Assembly: GCF_038007305.1 (NCBI RefSeq)
Contig: NZ_JBBOWV010000001.1
Span: 748,501 to 812,500, forward strand
Direction of reading: 5' to 3'
DNA length: 64,000 nt
Source of the DNA: Solibacillus sp. FSL W7-1436
GTDB taxonomy: Bacteria; Bacillota; Bacilli; Bacillales_A; Planococcaceae
A program made the translations under genes and the position numbers. The number at the start of each line of letters is the position of its first letter. Positions within the stretch are counted from its first letter, which is position 1. A model generated the notes under the pieces. That model worked only from the letters and a program-made list of their open reading frames with translations. It did not search any database and was not told where the DNA came from. Shown here in pieces: positions 26,977 to 35,474 of this stretch.

Positions 26977-28662
26977 TCATACTTCCAATGCTTTGGCTTT
27001 GTTCGGTACAGGATTGAAAGCGGCTAAATATTTACCGACCTGCAAGCCCGTAAATAAGCACCCGCCTAAAAATGTGCCTTCCAATGAACGGTAGCCATGT
27101 ACACCACCGCCGCCAAAACCGCTGACTTCTCCTGCCGCAAATAGTCCTTGGACAGGGTTGCCCTCGTCATTTAGTACTTGCCCGTTTAAATTGGTTTGTA
27201 ATCCCCCTAATGTTTTTCTTGTGAGTATATTTAAACGTACCGCAATTAACGGTCCGGCTTTCGGATCCAGAATCTTATGGGGTTTCGCTGCACGGATCAA
27301 TTTATCACCAATATAGTTTCTTGCTCCATGCAGTGCATTAATTTGTGCATCTTTTGAGAAAGTATTTTCAATTTCACGGTCCCTTGCTAAAATCTGCTCT
27401 TTAATTTGCATAAAATCCAGCAAATCATTGCCTGCCAGTTTGTTCATACCATCGACTAAATCTTTTAAGCTATCCGCAATGACAAAGTCTTCCCCGTTTT
27501 CTTTGAATGCCTGAACGGCTTTAGGCGGTCCTGGTAAAACACGCTTCAGCACGTCCTTTATACTTTTATTAGTCAAATCCATATTTTGCTCAGAGCCGGA
27601 TAATGCAAATTCCTTCTCGATTATTTTTTCCGTCAAAATAAACCAGGAATAGTCATACCCTGTTTTTTGAATTGCTTCAAGTGTGCTGAGTGTATCAAAG
27701 CCGGGAAAGTTCGGTGCTTTGAAACGGTTTCCTGTTGCATCAAACCACATCGATGAAGGGCCTGGTAGTATACGGATTCCATGGTTTTCCCATATCGGAT
27801 CCCAGTTTTTCAATCCTTCCGTATAATGCCACATACGGTCTCGATTGACGATACGCCCGCCTGCCCGTTCGGTAATTTCGAGCATTTTTCCATCTACAAA
27901 TGCAGGTACGCCGGACACCATATTTTCCGGCGGCGTACCTAGTCGTGACGGCCAATTTTCTTTGATAAGTTCTAAATTCGCTCCGATACCACCGCTTGCT
28001 ACTACGACTGCATCTGCCGTATATTCAAATGTTCCGATGACTTCTCTGGAACTTTCTTCCCCGCGGCGTATGATACTATTATCTAAAATATTCCCTTGAA
28101 TGCCCGTAACAGCCCCATCTTCAGTCATTAATCCTGTCACTTGGCGGCGCGGCAAATAATCGATTAAACCATTTTCCGAAGCCTGCAATACTTTACTTGA
28201 AAATGCTTCTACAATCGCGGGGCCAGTTCCCCAAACGATATGAAAGCGGGGAACCGAATTTCCATGTCCGCCTGCTAAAGCACCCCCGCGCTCTGCCCAT
28301 CCTACAACCGGAAAAAATTGAATGCCTTGCGATTTTAGCCAATCATATTTTTCTCCCGCTGCAAAATCCACATAAGCCTTTGCCCATTCATATGCCCAGT
28401 AATCCTCATCCTCTAATCGGTCAAACCCTGCAGAGCCGCGCCAATCTTGCCATGCGAGCTCCTTGCTGTCTTTTATACCCAACCTTCGCTGTTCGGGAGT
28501 ATCTACTAAAAACAGTCCTCCAAATGACCAAAATGCCTGACCCCCGATTGAATTCTCGGGCTCCTGATCAACAAGCAATACCTTTTTTCGAGCATCTATG
28601 AGCTGACAAACTGCAGTTAATCCTGCTAACCCCGCTCCGATTACGATTGCATCATAATGCAT
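26977..28662 (-). CDS. FAD-binding dehydrogenase (KstD/fumarate reductase-like)
   Basis: The 561-residue flavoprotein has the N-terminal FAD motif IVIGAGLAGLTAVCQL, GGQAFWSFGGLFLVDTPEQRR, the second nucleotide segment VVASGGIGANLELIKENWP, and the C-terminal GLFAAGEVSGFGGGGVHGYR signature of the FAD_binding_2 family. Members called FAD-binding dehydrogenase in actinomycetes and bacilli resemble 3-ketosteroid dehydrogenases. It has no signal peptide, so it is cytoplasmic. It lies upstream of the enoyl-CoA hydratase gene on the same strand (66 bases), suggesting a shared catabolic transcript. Confidence 0.85.
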   Translation of the reverse strand: MHYDAIVIGAGLAGLTAVCQLIDARKKVLLVDQEPENSIGGQAFWSFGGLFLVDTPEQRRLGIKDSKELAWQDWRGSAGFDRLEDEDYWAYEWAKAYVDFAAGEKYDWLKSQGIQFFPVVGWAERGGALAGGHGNSVPRFHIVWGTGPAIVEAFSSKVLQASENGLIDYLPRRQVTGLMTEDGAVTGIQGNILDNSIIRRGEESSREVIGTFEYTADAVVVASGGIGANLELIKENWPSRLGTPPENMVSGVPAFVDGKMLEITERAGGRIVNRDRMWHYTEGLKNWDPIWENHGIRILPGPSSMWFDATGNRFKAPNFPGFDTLSTLEAIQKTGYDYSWFILTEKIIEKEFALSGSEQNMDLTNKSIKDVLKRVLPGPPKAVQAFKENGEDFVIADSLKDLVDGMNKLAGNDLLDFMQIKEQILARDREIENTFSKDAQINALHGARNYIGDKLIRAAKPHKILDPKAGPLIAVRLNILTRKTLGGLQTNLNGQVLNDEGNPVQGLFAAGEVSGFGGGGVHGYRSLEGTFLGGCLFTGLQVGKYLAAFNPVPNKAKALEV

Positions 28663-28988
28663 TTTCTACTCCCCCTTTGTCAGTGCACCTGTTATACAAT
28701 TTCGTTGTATTTTTTATTTCCCCTTCTAATTATTTTTCTTTAGAGCATTGAAAATTTAAATTACGACAAAATTTTATTGAAATAGTAAAATCATTATTTT
28801 TCCGATAAATGCTATGACTCGTAATTTTTCTGTAAATTCAAACAAATCCCTTCAAATCAATACCGATAGCGCTTTCATTCTTTTTCCGAAATACGAACAT
28901 TTAATTTAGATTCCCTAAATATCGTTCGTAAAACAAGCACTTATTTGCTAATTAATTCACTAATTATTTATTAATTTTGAAAATTCCG
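28663..28988. other. AT-rich region upstream of the serA promoter
   Basis: This stretch between the divergent FAD dehydrogenase and serA transcripts holds no open frame worth calling. Its only feature I can support is the PurBox-like pair at 28889-28933. Confidence 0.5.
28889..28933. promoter_or_regulatory. Pair of inverted PurBox-like sites upstream of serA
   Basis: AAATACGAACATT (28889-28901) fits AWWWCCGAACWWT at 12 of 13 positions. The reverse complement of 28921-28933 reads TTTTACGAACGAT (10 of 13). The two are inverted with 17-19 bases between them, the arrangement PurR uses in B. subtilis. They lie 55-100 bases before the serA -35 box. Confidence 0.45.
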
Positions 28989-29018
28989 TTGACAAAGATG
29001 AACAATCGGGTTTATGAT
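28989..29018 (+). promoter_or_regulatory. serA promoter
   Basis: TTGACA (28989-28994), 18 bases, TATGAT (29013-29018), followed by the T-box leader. Confidence 0.7.
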
Positions 29019-29044
29019 GTTATCAAATTTAAAAACGAAAAAAT

Positions 29045-29320
29045 ATTGTGATAGAGACATACTATTTAGTTTTGTATAGCAAAGAGAGCTGGTGGTCGGT
29101 GTAAACCAGTGTATACGCTAAATATGTTCCACTCTTGAATAGAGTAGCCGAAAATCCAAAGTAAGCTATTCCGTCTCATGCACGTTACGCATATTGATAA
29201 GGTTGTATGACTATTTTTCATATAGTAGGCAACGAATAAGGGTGGTACCGCGATTTGTTTATAGAATGCCTTTCGCCCCTTACGTTATTCGTAAGGGACG
29301 GAAGGCTTTTTTTTATAGTT
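29045..29320 (+). ncRNA. T-box leader of serA, probably serine-specific
   Basis: The leader has all T-box marks: the stem I segment AGAGAGCTGGTGG (29083-29095) with its apical pairing partner ACCAG, the T-box sequence AAGGGTGGTACCGCG (29238-29252), and a terminator stem (about 29270-29312) ending in eight T residues. In stem I, TATTTAG pairs with CTAAATA and AGAG with CTCT; between them on the 3' side lies TCCA, giving a UCC serine specifier followed by A. Uncharged tRNA-Ser(GGA) would then favour antitermination and serA expression. The bulge reads TGGT, which ideally matches a discriminator A, while the tRNA-Ser in this window has G. Confidence 0.9.
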
Positions 29321-29359
29321 ATTTAAAAAAATATTAGTAAATTTTAAGGAGAGATTATA

Positions 29360-30985
29360 ATGACAGCAACACAATTAATCGAAAAGGCAACAAAAACAAT
29401 CAACGTATTTATTGCAGATCCATTAAGTGATGACGGTATTTTCCCGCTGCGTCAAGAAACTGAATTAAACTTAAATATCATCGTTGATACAGGGTTAGCC
29501 CCTGAAGAATTAATAGCACGAATTGCAGATGTGGATGTATTGCTTGTCCGCTCTCAAACAACCGTTACACGCGAAGTGATTGAAGCAGCGAAAAACTTGA
29601 AGTTAATCGGGCGTGCCGGTGTAGGTGTTGACAACATCGATTTAAATGCCGCAACAGAATACGGAATTATTGTCGTAAACGCTCCAGACGGGAACACGAA
29701 CTCTGCGGCTGAGCATACAATTGCAATGATGACATCTCTTGCCCGTTTTATTCCGCAAGCATTCAACACACTGAAAAACGGCAAATGGGATCGCAAGTCT
29801 TATGTTGGGGTTGAACTTAAAAACAAAACATTAGGTGTAATCGGAATGGGACGTATCGGTGCTGAAGTAGCTTACCGTGCAAAAGGTCAACGTATGGACG
29901 TAATCGCCTATGACCCATTTTTAACTGAAGATCGCGCTAAAGAATTAGGGATTACAAAAGGTACTGTTGACGAAGTATGTGCAGCAGCAGACTTTGTAAC
30001 TGTTCATACGCCACTTTTACCTGAAACTCGCAACATCATTAATAAAGAGCGTTTTGCCATTATGAAAGACGGTGTCCGTATTATCAACTGTGCTCGCGGC
30101 GGTATCATTAACGAAGATGATCTATACGATGCGATTGTTGAAGGTAAAGTAGCAGGTGCCGCACTGGATGTATTCGTACAAGAGCCAGCAACAGACCATA
30201 AGCTGTTAACATTGCCGCAAGTGATTGCGACGCCTCACTTAGGTGCATCTACAGTGGAAGCACAGGAATCAGTAGCAGTTGATGTATCAAACGACATCAT
30301 TAAATTCTTTAAAACAGGTACTGTAACTAACCCGGTAAACATGCCGTCTATTCCGAAAGAAAAGCTTGCGGAAGTAGAACCGTTCTTCGCATTAGCCGAA
30401 AAGCTTGGTAAGTTCTTAATCCAGGTTACTGAAGAAAGCATCAAACAATTGAATATCTCTTATGCTGGAGAAGTCGCTAACTTCGATGTACGTCCATTAA
30501 CGGCAAATGCTATTAAAGGTCTTCTTTCAACGAACCACGGCTCTCACGTAAACGATGTCAATGCGCGTTACTTGGCTGAACGTATCGGCATTCAGATCAA
30601 TGAGCATAAAACAACAACTGCTAAAGGCTTTACAAATTTAATTACGGTAGAAATCGTGACAGAAACAGAAAAACATACTGTTGCTGGTACGTTATTAAAT
30701 GGTCTTGGTGCCCGTATCGTTAAAGTCGAAGGTTTCGTTGTGGATGTTATTCCTAACGGCAACCTGCTTTATATTAAAAACCAAGATAAGCCAGGTTCAA
30801 TCGGCCGCGTTGCCACTAAGTTGGCAGAAAAAGATATCAATATCGCTACAATGCAGGTTGGTCGCGATCAAATCGGCGGCTCTGCAGTCATGATGCTTGT
30901 CGTTGATAATGAAGTAACAACAGAAGATTTAATTTTTGTTGCACAACTTGAAAATATTGATGAAGTAAAAGCTATTTCACTTTAA
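29360..30985 (+). CDS. serA: D-3-phosphoglycerate dehydrogenase
   Basis: SerA oxidises 3-phosphoglycerate with NAD+, the first step of serine synthesis. The 541-residue protein is the long type. It has an N-terminal substrate domain (LLVRSQTTVT, GRAGVGVDNIDLNAA), the NAD-binding LGVIGMGRIGAEVAYRAKG, catalytic region INCARGGIINEDDL and TPHLGASTVEAQ, then an intervening domain and a C-terminal ACT domain from about residue 468 (NQDKPGSIGRVATKLAEKDI) for serine feedback. AAGGAGAG precedes the ATG. Expression is governed by the T-box leader and perhaps PurR. Confidence 0.95.
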   Translation: MTATQLIEKATKTINVFIADPLSDDGIFPLRQETELNLNIIVDTGLAPEELIARIADVDVLLVRSQTTVTREVIEAAKNLKLIGRAGVGVDNIDLNAATEYGIIVVNAPDGNTNSAAEHTIAMMTSLARFIPQAFNTLKNGKWDRKSYVGVELKNKTLGVIGMGRIGAEVAYRAKGQRMDVIAYDPFLTEDRAKELGITKGTVDEVCAAADFVTVHTPLLPETRNIINKERFAIMKDGVRIINCARGGIINEDDLYDAIVEGKVAGAALDVFVQEPATDHKLLTLPQVIATPHLGASTVEAQESVAVDVSNDIIKFFKTGTVTNPVNMPSIPKEKLAEVEPFFALAEKLGKFLIQVTEESIKQLNISYAGEVANFDVRPLTANAIKGLLSTNHGSHVNDVNARYLAERIGIQINEHKTTTAKGFTNLITVEIVTETEKHTVAGTLLNGLGARIVKVEGFVVDVIPNGNLLYIKNQDKPGSIGRVATKLAEKDINIATMQVGRDQIGGSAVMMLVVDNEVTTEDLIFVAQLENIDEVKAISL

Positions 30986-30987
30986 TT

Positions 30988-31038
30988 ATTTCTACTACTG
31001 ATGAACGAAAATTTCGTTCATCAGTAGTTTTTTGTTTT
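30988..31038 (+). terminator. Terminator of serA
   Basis: CTACTGATGAACGAAA and TTTCGTTCATCAGTAG form a 16-pair stem followed by six T residues. Confidence 0.9.
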
Positions 31039-31209
31039 AACCCATTCCCCATTCGCATACATAAGTTTAAAGGACGATTTTATCTCTTATTAGTTGAAAC
31101 TTCGACCGGATAAAATCTTACATAAAACTTGGCGAAAGTGAAGACCCGTACCCCAATCCCACCAACCGTTCACTCTATTCGCTCACTTTTTAATAAAAGG
31201 AGAGTTTAG

Positions 31210-32472
31210 TTGAGAAAAATACTTTATTTCCTATTAATTGTTTTCTGTAGCGTTGGTGTTTCCCTATTAAATAACGATCATATCCTTGCAGCAGCCCCTT
31301 CTGCCACAATTAAAATCACAACTATAGAGACCGGCGTATTCGATGAAACATTGAAGCAAAAAGTAATTACACTGTCAAAAGCATCACCCGTTATCGTACT
31401 TTCAGAAGCGGATGGATGGGCTGAAATTCAATATAAAACAGTGATAGGCTATATTCCTAGCGAATATTTAAAGTCTGCACCCCCTCAATATATGCTCGTA
31501 CAAGCAAAAGAAGAGCCTCTAGTACGTGTGACGAATACGAAAGAGAGCGACATTAAAGGAAAACTTCATCTAAATACAATAGTAGAGCTTTACGGGTCTG
31601 CAACTGCCGACTTTGTTTTTGTAAAATACGGAAGTCTTGCAGGTTTTGTTAATCGGCAGGCACTTGTAAAACCTGTTTCAAAAGCGATGATCGTCAAAGG
31701 TTCGGCCGATTTAGTTGTAAGAGAGATTGCCAGTTCTTCAAGTACGGAAATTGGCGTGTTACGTAAAAACAGTTCTGTTAAAATGCTCACAAATGTAAAA
31801 GGTTGGGCGTTTGTCACAACGGATAAGCTGGCAGGCTATGTGCTGACGAATGGATTGGCCAAACCGCCTGTTGTAAAGGAAAAGCCAGCAAAACCAGTTC
31901 CCCCCAAACCAGCAACGGATAAAAAAATTGCCTTAACATTCGATGACGGTCCCCACCCAAAAGTGACGAGGCAAATTTTAAAAACGTTGGAGAAGTATGA
32001 GGCAAAGGCGACGTTTTTTGTTGTGGGGCAAGAGGTGAAGGAACATCCTGAAATTTTAAAAGCCGTCTATAACGCTGGCCATGAGATCGGCAACCATACA
32101 TTCAATCATAAAAAACTGACGACATTATCATCCAAGGAAGTAAAGCAGCAAATCCAGTCAACCGATACGCTTATTAAATCGACGATCGGCCAACGGGCAA
32201 CTGTCTTCCGTCCCCCTTATGGAAGCTATGATAAAACGATTACCGACCAATTGAATGTTCCGAACGTACTGTGGACAATTGATACACTTGACTGGAAGCA
32301 CCGTGATCCGAAAAAAACGGTACTGGCCGTAAAAGAACATGCAAAAAACGGGAGTATCATATTAATGCATGATATTCATCAGACAACTGCCGATGCATTG
32401 GATGAGGTGCTTGCAACACTCCAAAAACAGGGCTATGAATTTGTGACTGTTTCCGAACTGTTAGGAAAATAA
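31210..32472 (+). CDS. Secreted SH3b-polysaccharide deacetylase
   Basis: The 420-residue protein has a signal peptide (residues 1-28, ending near ILAAAP), about three bacterial SH3-like segments (residues 32-90, 95-150, 158-220; for example YKTVIGYIPSEYLK and VKYGSLAGFVNRQALV), a proline/lysine linker (KEKPAKPVPPKPATDKK), and a NodB deacetylase domain from residue 238. The catalytic motifs are intact: TFDDGP, the metal pair in GNHTFNHK, RPPYGSYD, and ILMHD. It probably removes acetyl groups from peptidoglycan or another wall glycan outside the cell, with SH3b units binding the wall. A TTG start follows AAAGGAG. Confidence 0.88.
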   Translation: MRKILYFLLIVFCSVGVSLLNNDHILAAAPSATIKITTIETGVFDETLKQKVITLSKASPVIVLSEADGWAEIQYKTVIGYIPSEYLKSAPPQYMLVQAKEEPLVRVTNTKESDIKGKLHLNTIVELYGSATADFVFVKYGSLAGFVNRQALVKPVSKAMIVKGSADLVVREIASSSSTEIGVLRKNSSVKMLTNVKGWAFVTTDKLAGYVLTNGLAKPPVVKEKPAKPVPPKPATDKKIALTFDDGPHPKVTRQILKTLEKYEAKATFFVVGQEVKEHPEILKAVYNAGHEIGNHTFNHKKLTTLSSKEVKQQIQSTDTLIKSTIGQRATVFRPPYGSYDKTITDQLNVPNVLWTIDTLDWKHRDPKKTVLAVKEHAKNGSIILMHDIHQTTADALDEVLATLQKQGYEFVTVSELLGK

Positions 32473-32476
32473 ATAA

Positions 32477-32518
32477 AAGGACCTGGCGAATGTTTCACCA
32501 GGTCCTTATTTTACAATG
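32477..32518. terminator. Terminator between deacetylase gene and zinc-ribbon gene
   Basis: AAGGACCTGG and CCAGGTCCTT pair around a loop of about 12 bases, with T-rich sequence after it; the flanking genes converge. Confidence 0.8.
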
Positions 32519-32882
32519 CTTTTAGTTGTAAAAAAGATAAATACTCATTTATTAAAATAGAGTCCGTTTCAAATAGTGGCAATGTCACAATGTCTGTACT
32601 TTGCGCAACCCCTAATGCTGCAATCGCAACGAAAAATAAGACACCAACTGCAATAAATGCTGACAGTATACGGTGTGCTCCTTGCATTTCCGGATTGGCC
32701 TGTTTTCTGTTTTTACGGCGTACAAGGCTGAAGAATCGGTTTTTGTTTTCAGGTAAATGAAGCACATGTTCACATGCCAAACAAAGGTATGCTGTATGAT
32801 GGTCAATCGTTATCGGATTGATCTGAACTGAATTGTTTGTGCGGCCGCAGTTTTCACAGCGGCAACTATTATTATTTACCAT
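32511..32882 (-). CDS. Zinc-ribbon protein with one membrane segment
   Basis: The 123-residue protein has CENCGR near residue 9 and CLACEH near residue 34, a four-cysteine zinc ribbon, followed by a basic stretch (VRRKNRKQ) and one strong membrane helix at about residues 72-94 (LSAFIAVGVLFFVAIAALGV). The C-terminal 28 residues would be outside. I do not recognise a named family. It is a single gene with terminators near both ends. Confidence 0.55.
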   Translation of the reverse strand: MVNNNSCRCENCGRTNNSVQINPITIDHHTAYLCLACEHVLHLPENKNRFFSLVRRKNRKQANPEMQGAHRILSAFIAVGVLFFVAIAALGVAQSTDIVTLPLFETDSILINEYLSFLQLKAL

Positions 32883-32950
32883 AGAAAAACCTCTTTCATC
32901 CCTTTCATATCTAAATTATATCATGAATTTTTAGAAAATTCATTCTTTTA

Positions 32951-32986
32951 ATACAAAAACGCACTTACTTAAAGTAAAGTGCGTTT
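32951..32986 (-). terminator. Terminator of the HAD phosphatase gene
   Basis: On the minus strand AAACGCACTTTAC pairs with GTAAGTGCGTTT, followed by TTTGTATT. Confidence 0.7.
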
Positions 32987-32992
32987 GCTAGT

Positions 32993-33781
32993 TTATAAAG
33001 TTTTCACTAACTGTAAAAATTCTGTAAGTGATGTTACTTCATATGTCGGGACAATTTCTGGATTATGCGGTTTACTTTCACGGTTAATCCAAACGTTGCG
33101 CATACCGACACGAGACGAGCCTAAAATATCGGTCATTAAATTATCGCCGACCATAATGGCCTCATCTTTCGTAACCTGTGCTTTTTCCATTACAAACTCG
33201 AAAATTGAAGCATCCGGTTTACCTTTACCGAAATCACCTGAAATAATAACATGGTCAAAATACGGTACAATCTCCGGAGTAATCTCCAGCTTTAAATTTT
33301 GTAAACTTGGTGCACCGTTCGTTAATAGCACAAGCTCGTATTTCCCTTTTAATTCATCCAATACCGCAAATGTATCTTCATAGAAAAATGGTGCTTTTTT
33401 ACGTTCTTCTACAAAACGCTCCCCAAGTTCTGCGCCTAATGTTGCATCTTCAATTCCAAGGGCCGCCAAACCATTTGTCCAAGCTTCAGCACGATAGGCA
33501 GGTACAATTTCTTTCATCTGCTGAAATTGCGGTGTCGGGTCATCAAATGTTCCCCAAAGACCTTCAAATGGGTTAATACCGATTAAGACCGTGTAGTCAT
33601 ATGTAGGATAACTTTCATAAAGACTGCGTGCTGCCGATCTTACTGCTTCTTCCAATTCCTGTGCATCGACGTTTTTTTGGGTCGCTGCATAATCACATGT
33701 CTTTTCAAATGCCGTTTTTACTGATTGTTGATCGAATAATAAAGTATCATCTAAATCGAAAATTATTGTTTTGATAGCCAT
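32993..33781 (-). CDS. HAD family phosphatase, YjjG/YfnB type
   Basis: The protein (262 residues from the ATG at 33781, preceded by AGGAGCG) carries all HAD motifs: IIFDLDDTLL with the nucleophilic Asp, the VLLTNGAP motif II, a Lys in FGKGKPD, and VGDNLMTDILGS motif IV. A helical cap lies at about residues 20-105. This type includes pyrimidine 5'-nucleotidases such as YjjG that remove noncanonical nucleotides. The longer frame to 33826 has no ribosome site. Confidence 0.82.
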   Translation of the reverse strand: MAIKTIIFDLDDTLLFDQQSVKTAFEKTCDYAATQKNVDAQELEEAVRSAARSLYESYPTYDYTVLIGINPFEGLWGTFDDPTPQFQQMKEIVPAYRAEAWTNGLAALGIEDATLGAELGERFVEERKKAPFFYEDTFAVLDELKGKYELVLLTNGAPSLQNLKLEITPEIVPYFDHVIISGDFGKGKPDASIFEFVMEKAQVTKDEAIMVGDNLMTDILGSSRVGMRNVWINRESKPHNPEIVPTYEVTSLTEFLQLVKTL

Positions 33782-33904
33782 TGTTACGCTCCTAAAATTA
33801 ATATATGTACCCATACATTTTACCATACTAAAGCGTACAATTTCCGTTACTTTTTGATTTTTCTAAATTTTTGACAACAAATCTAATTAAGGAATAAAAG
33901 CCTG

Positions 33905-34150
33905 TTATTCCTTATTTCTTAATTGCTGTAACAGATTATTAACACGTGTTTTTTGATTTTCAGTTTCTTCTTTCAGTAACTCAATCTTATACTCAAAACC
34001 ATCATCCAAAATATTTACTATATCGCCTTCTTTAAGCTCTGATGGAATTTCAGCATAATGGATCAGAAGTTGCTCCGTTTCTTCCGGGCGTTTTAAAAAA
34101 ATCGCATAATCTCCATCAAATCGGTCCAGCGTGTATTTATTGTAGTTCAC
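33905..34150 (-). CDS. DUF3006 family protein
   Basis: The 81-residue protein opens YTLDRFDGDYAIFLKRPEE and continues with EIPSELKEGDIVNI, the typical small beta-rich DUF3006 pattern, and ends with a charged helix. Its start lies 14 bases inside the upstream MBL-fold lipoprotein gene, so it is translationally coupled to it. DUF3006 genes often accompany ComEC-like MBL proteins; the function is unknown. Confidence 0.75.
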   Translation of the reverse strand: MNYNKYTLDRFDGDYAIFLKRPEETEQLLIHYAEIPSELKEGDIVNILDDGFEYKIELLKEETENQKTRVNNLLQQLRNKE

Positions 34151-35333
34151 TTACAACTTCCCCTTTCGCATTGACTAATTGGGCTGCATCGCCGCTGTTT
34201 AGCCATATTTGTCTTTTCGACCATTCCAGTACGGCCGCACCTGTTTTTGCATTGGGACCACTTGTAATCGAAAGCTTTTTACCTGGTGTTAAAATAATAT
34301 CCGGGAAACTAAATACTTGATCACCTTCAACGGATATTAATTCCCAGCCTTCCAAATTAACCGCTTGATTACTATTGTTCTGGATGACAACAATTTCTTC
34401 ATGCACATCTTTACTGATCAGTTCGACTTTACTGCTCTTTGTTGAGGCTGGTAACGGTATCGAATTCGTTGCCCCGATACCTGTCCACTGCTGTGCATCT
34501 ATGTCATATATTACCCCATCTGTAGTAATTACAATCGTTCCGGCTTCTGCAGTACTATATATTTCACTGTTTACGTTTTTCAGTATATCAATTACTTCTG
34601 CATGCGGGTGACCGTATTTATTGTCCTGACCATAGCTTAATATAGTTGCTAGTGGACTGACCGCTTCTACAAATTTAGGCGAACTGCTCGTATTCGATCC
34701 GTGATGGCCTGCTTTTAAAATGGTTGCCTGTACATCGGTTCCTTTTTGTAAAAGCTCCTGCTCTACACCATTATCGGCATCTCCCATAAGTAAAAACGAA
34801 ATATTTTGGTATTCCGCGCGCAGAACGATTGAAGCATCATTATTATCAGAAGCCGTTTCATCTGCAGCAAGTACTTCTACAGTAAGGTTGTCTTCAAGCT
34901 GAAATTCATCTCCCGTTTTAGGGATCGTAAACTTAATATTTTTAGCTTGAATGAGGCTTAGCATTTCTTCATATGTTTGAGACGTATGTACTTTTCCGGA
35001 ATCGATAAATTCCTTTATTGAGATGGAATTCAGCACTGAAATCAGTCCGCCAATATGATCGGCATCCGGATGTGTTGCGACTACATAATCCAACCGGTTG
35101 ACTCCTTGTGCTTTTAAATAGGCGACAACTTCCTTACCGGCACCCTTTACACCACCGTCAACAAGTATTGTTTTCCCGTTTGGCGCTTCGATGAAAATGG
35201 AATCCCCCTGTCCTACATCAATAAAGTGGACGGCCATTTCCTTTAGTGGTTCTTCGTATGTTTCTTCGGCTGGTTCTGTACATCCTACTACGAATAGTAA
35301 CGTGAACATTAACAGTCCTATTAATTTTTTCAT
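34137..35333 (-). CDS. ComEC/Rec2-like MBL-fold lipoprotein with lamin-tail domain
   Basis: The 398-residue protein has a lipoprotein signal (lipobox VVGC at residues 15-18), a metallo-beta-lactamase domain at about residues 32-275 with FIDVGQGDSIFIEAPNG, the metal motif ATHPDADHIGGL and the later LKAGHHGSNTSS and SYGQDNKYGHPH, and a C-terminal lamin-tail-like domain (about 300-395). Metal ligands are all visible. The MBL part resembles the nuclease-like domain of ComEC, so it may cut DNA outside the cell. The substrate is inferred only. The DUF3006 gene overlaps its end. Confidence 0.82.
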   Translation of the reverse strand: MKKLIGLLMFTLLFVVGCTEPAEETYEEPLKEMAVHFIDVGQGDSIFIEAPNGKTILVDGGVKGAGKEVVAYLKAQGVNRLDYVVATHPDADHIGGLISVLNSISIKEFIDSGKVHTSQTYEEMLSLIQAKNIKFTIPKTGDEFQLEDNLTVEVLAADETASDNNDASIVLRAEYQNISFLLMGDADNGVEQELLQKGTDVQATILKAGHHGSNTSSSPKFVEAVSPLATILSYGQDNKYGHPHAEVIDILKNVNSEIYSTAEAGTIVITTDGVIYDIDAQQWTGIGATNSIPLPASTKSSKVELISKDVHEEIVVIQNNSNQAVNLEGWELISVEGDQVFSFPDIILTPGKKLSITSGPNAKTGAAVLEWSKRQIWLNSGDAAQLVNAKGEVVSELQ

Positions 35334-35410
35334 TGCAACAAATCCTTTTCTTTTACTCTCTTACTAGTTTACACAAGTTGATCTTATTATAAAAATGTCC
35401 CCTTCGCAGA

Positions 35411-35455
35411 AAAACCAAATAGCACATGCCAATAGTTTGGCTGTGCTATTTGTCG
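35411..35455 (-). terminator. Terminator of hemZ
   Basis: AAATAGCACA-GCCAA pairs with TTGGC-GTGCTATTT, a nearly perfect 16-pair stem; T-rich sequence follows on the minus strand. Confidence 0.65.
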
Positions 35456-35474
35456 ATATTTAAAGGTCATCAAA

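Noticed and set aside
31125..31190. GCGAA-GTGAA / TTCAC-TTCGC hairpin before the deacetylase gene
   Set aside because: Stem is interrupted, has no T run and no known class; not enough to call a regulatory RNA.
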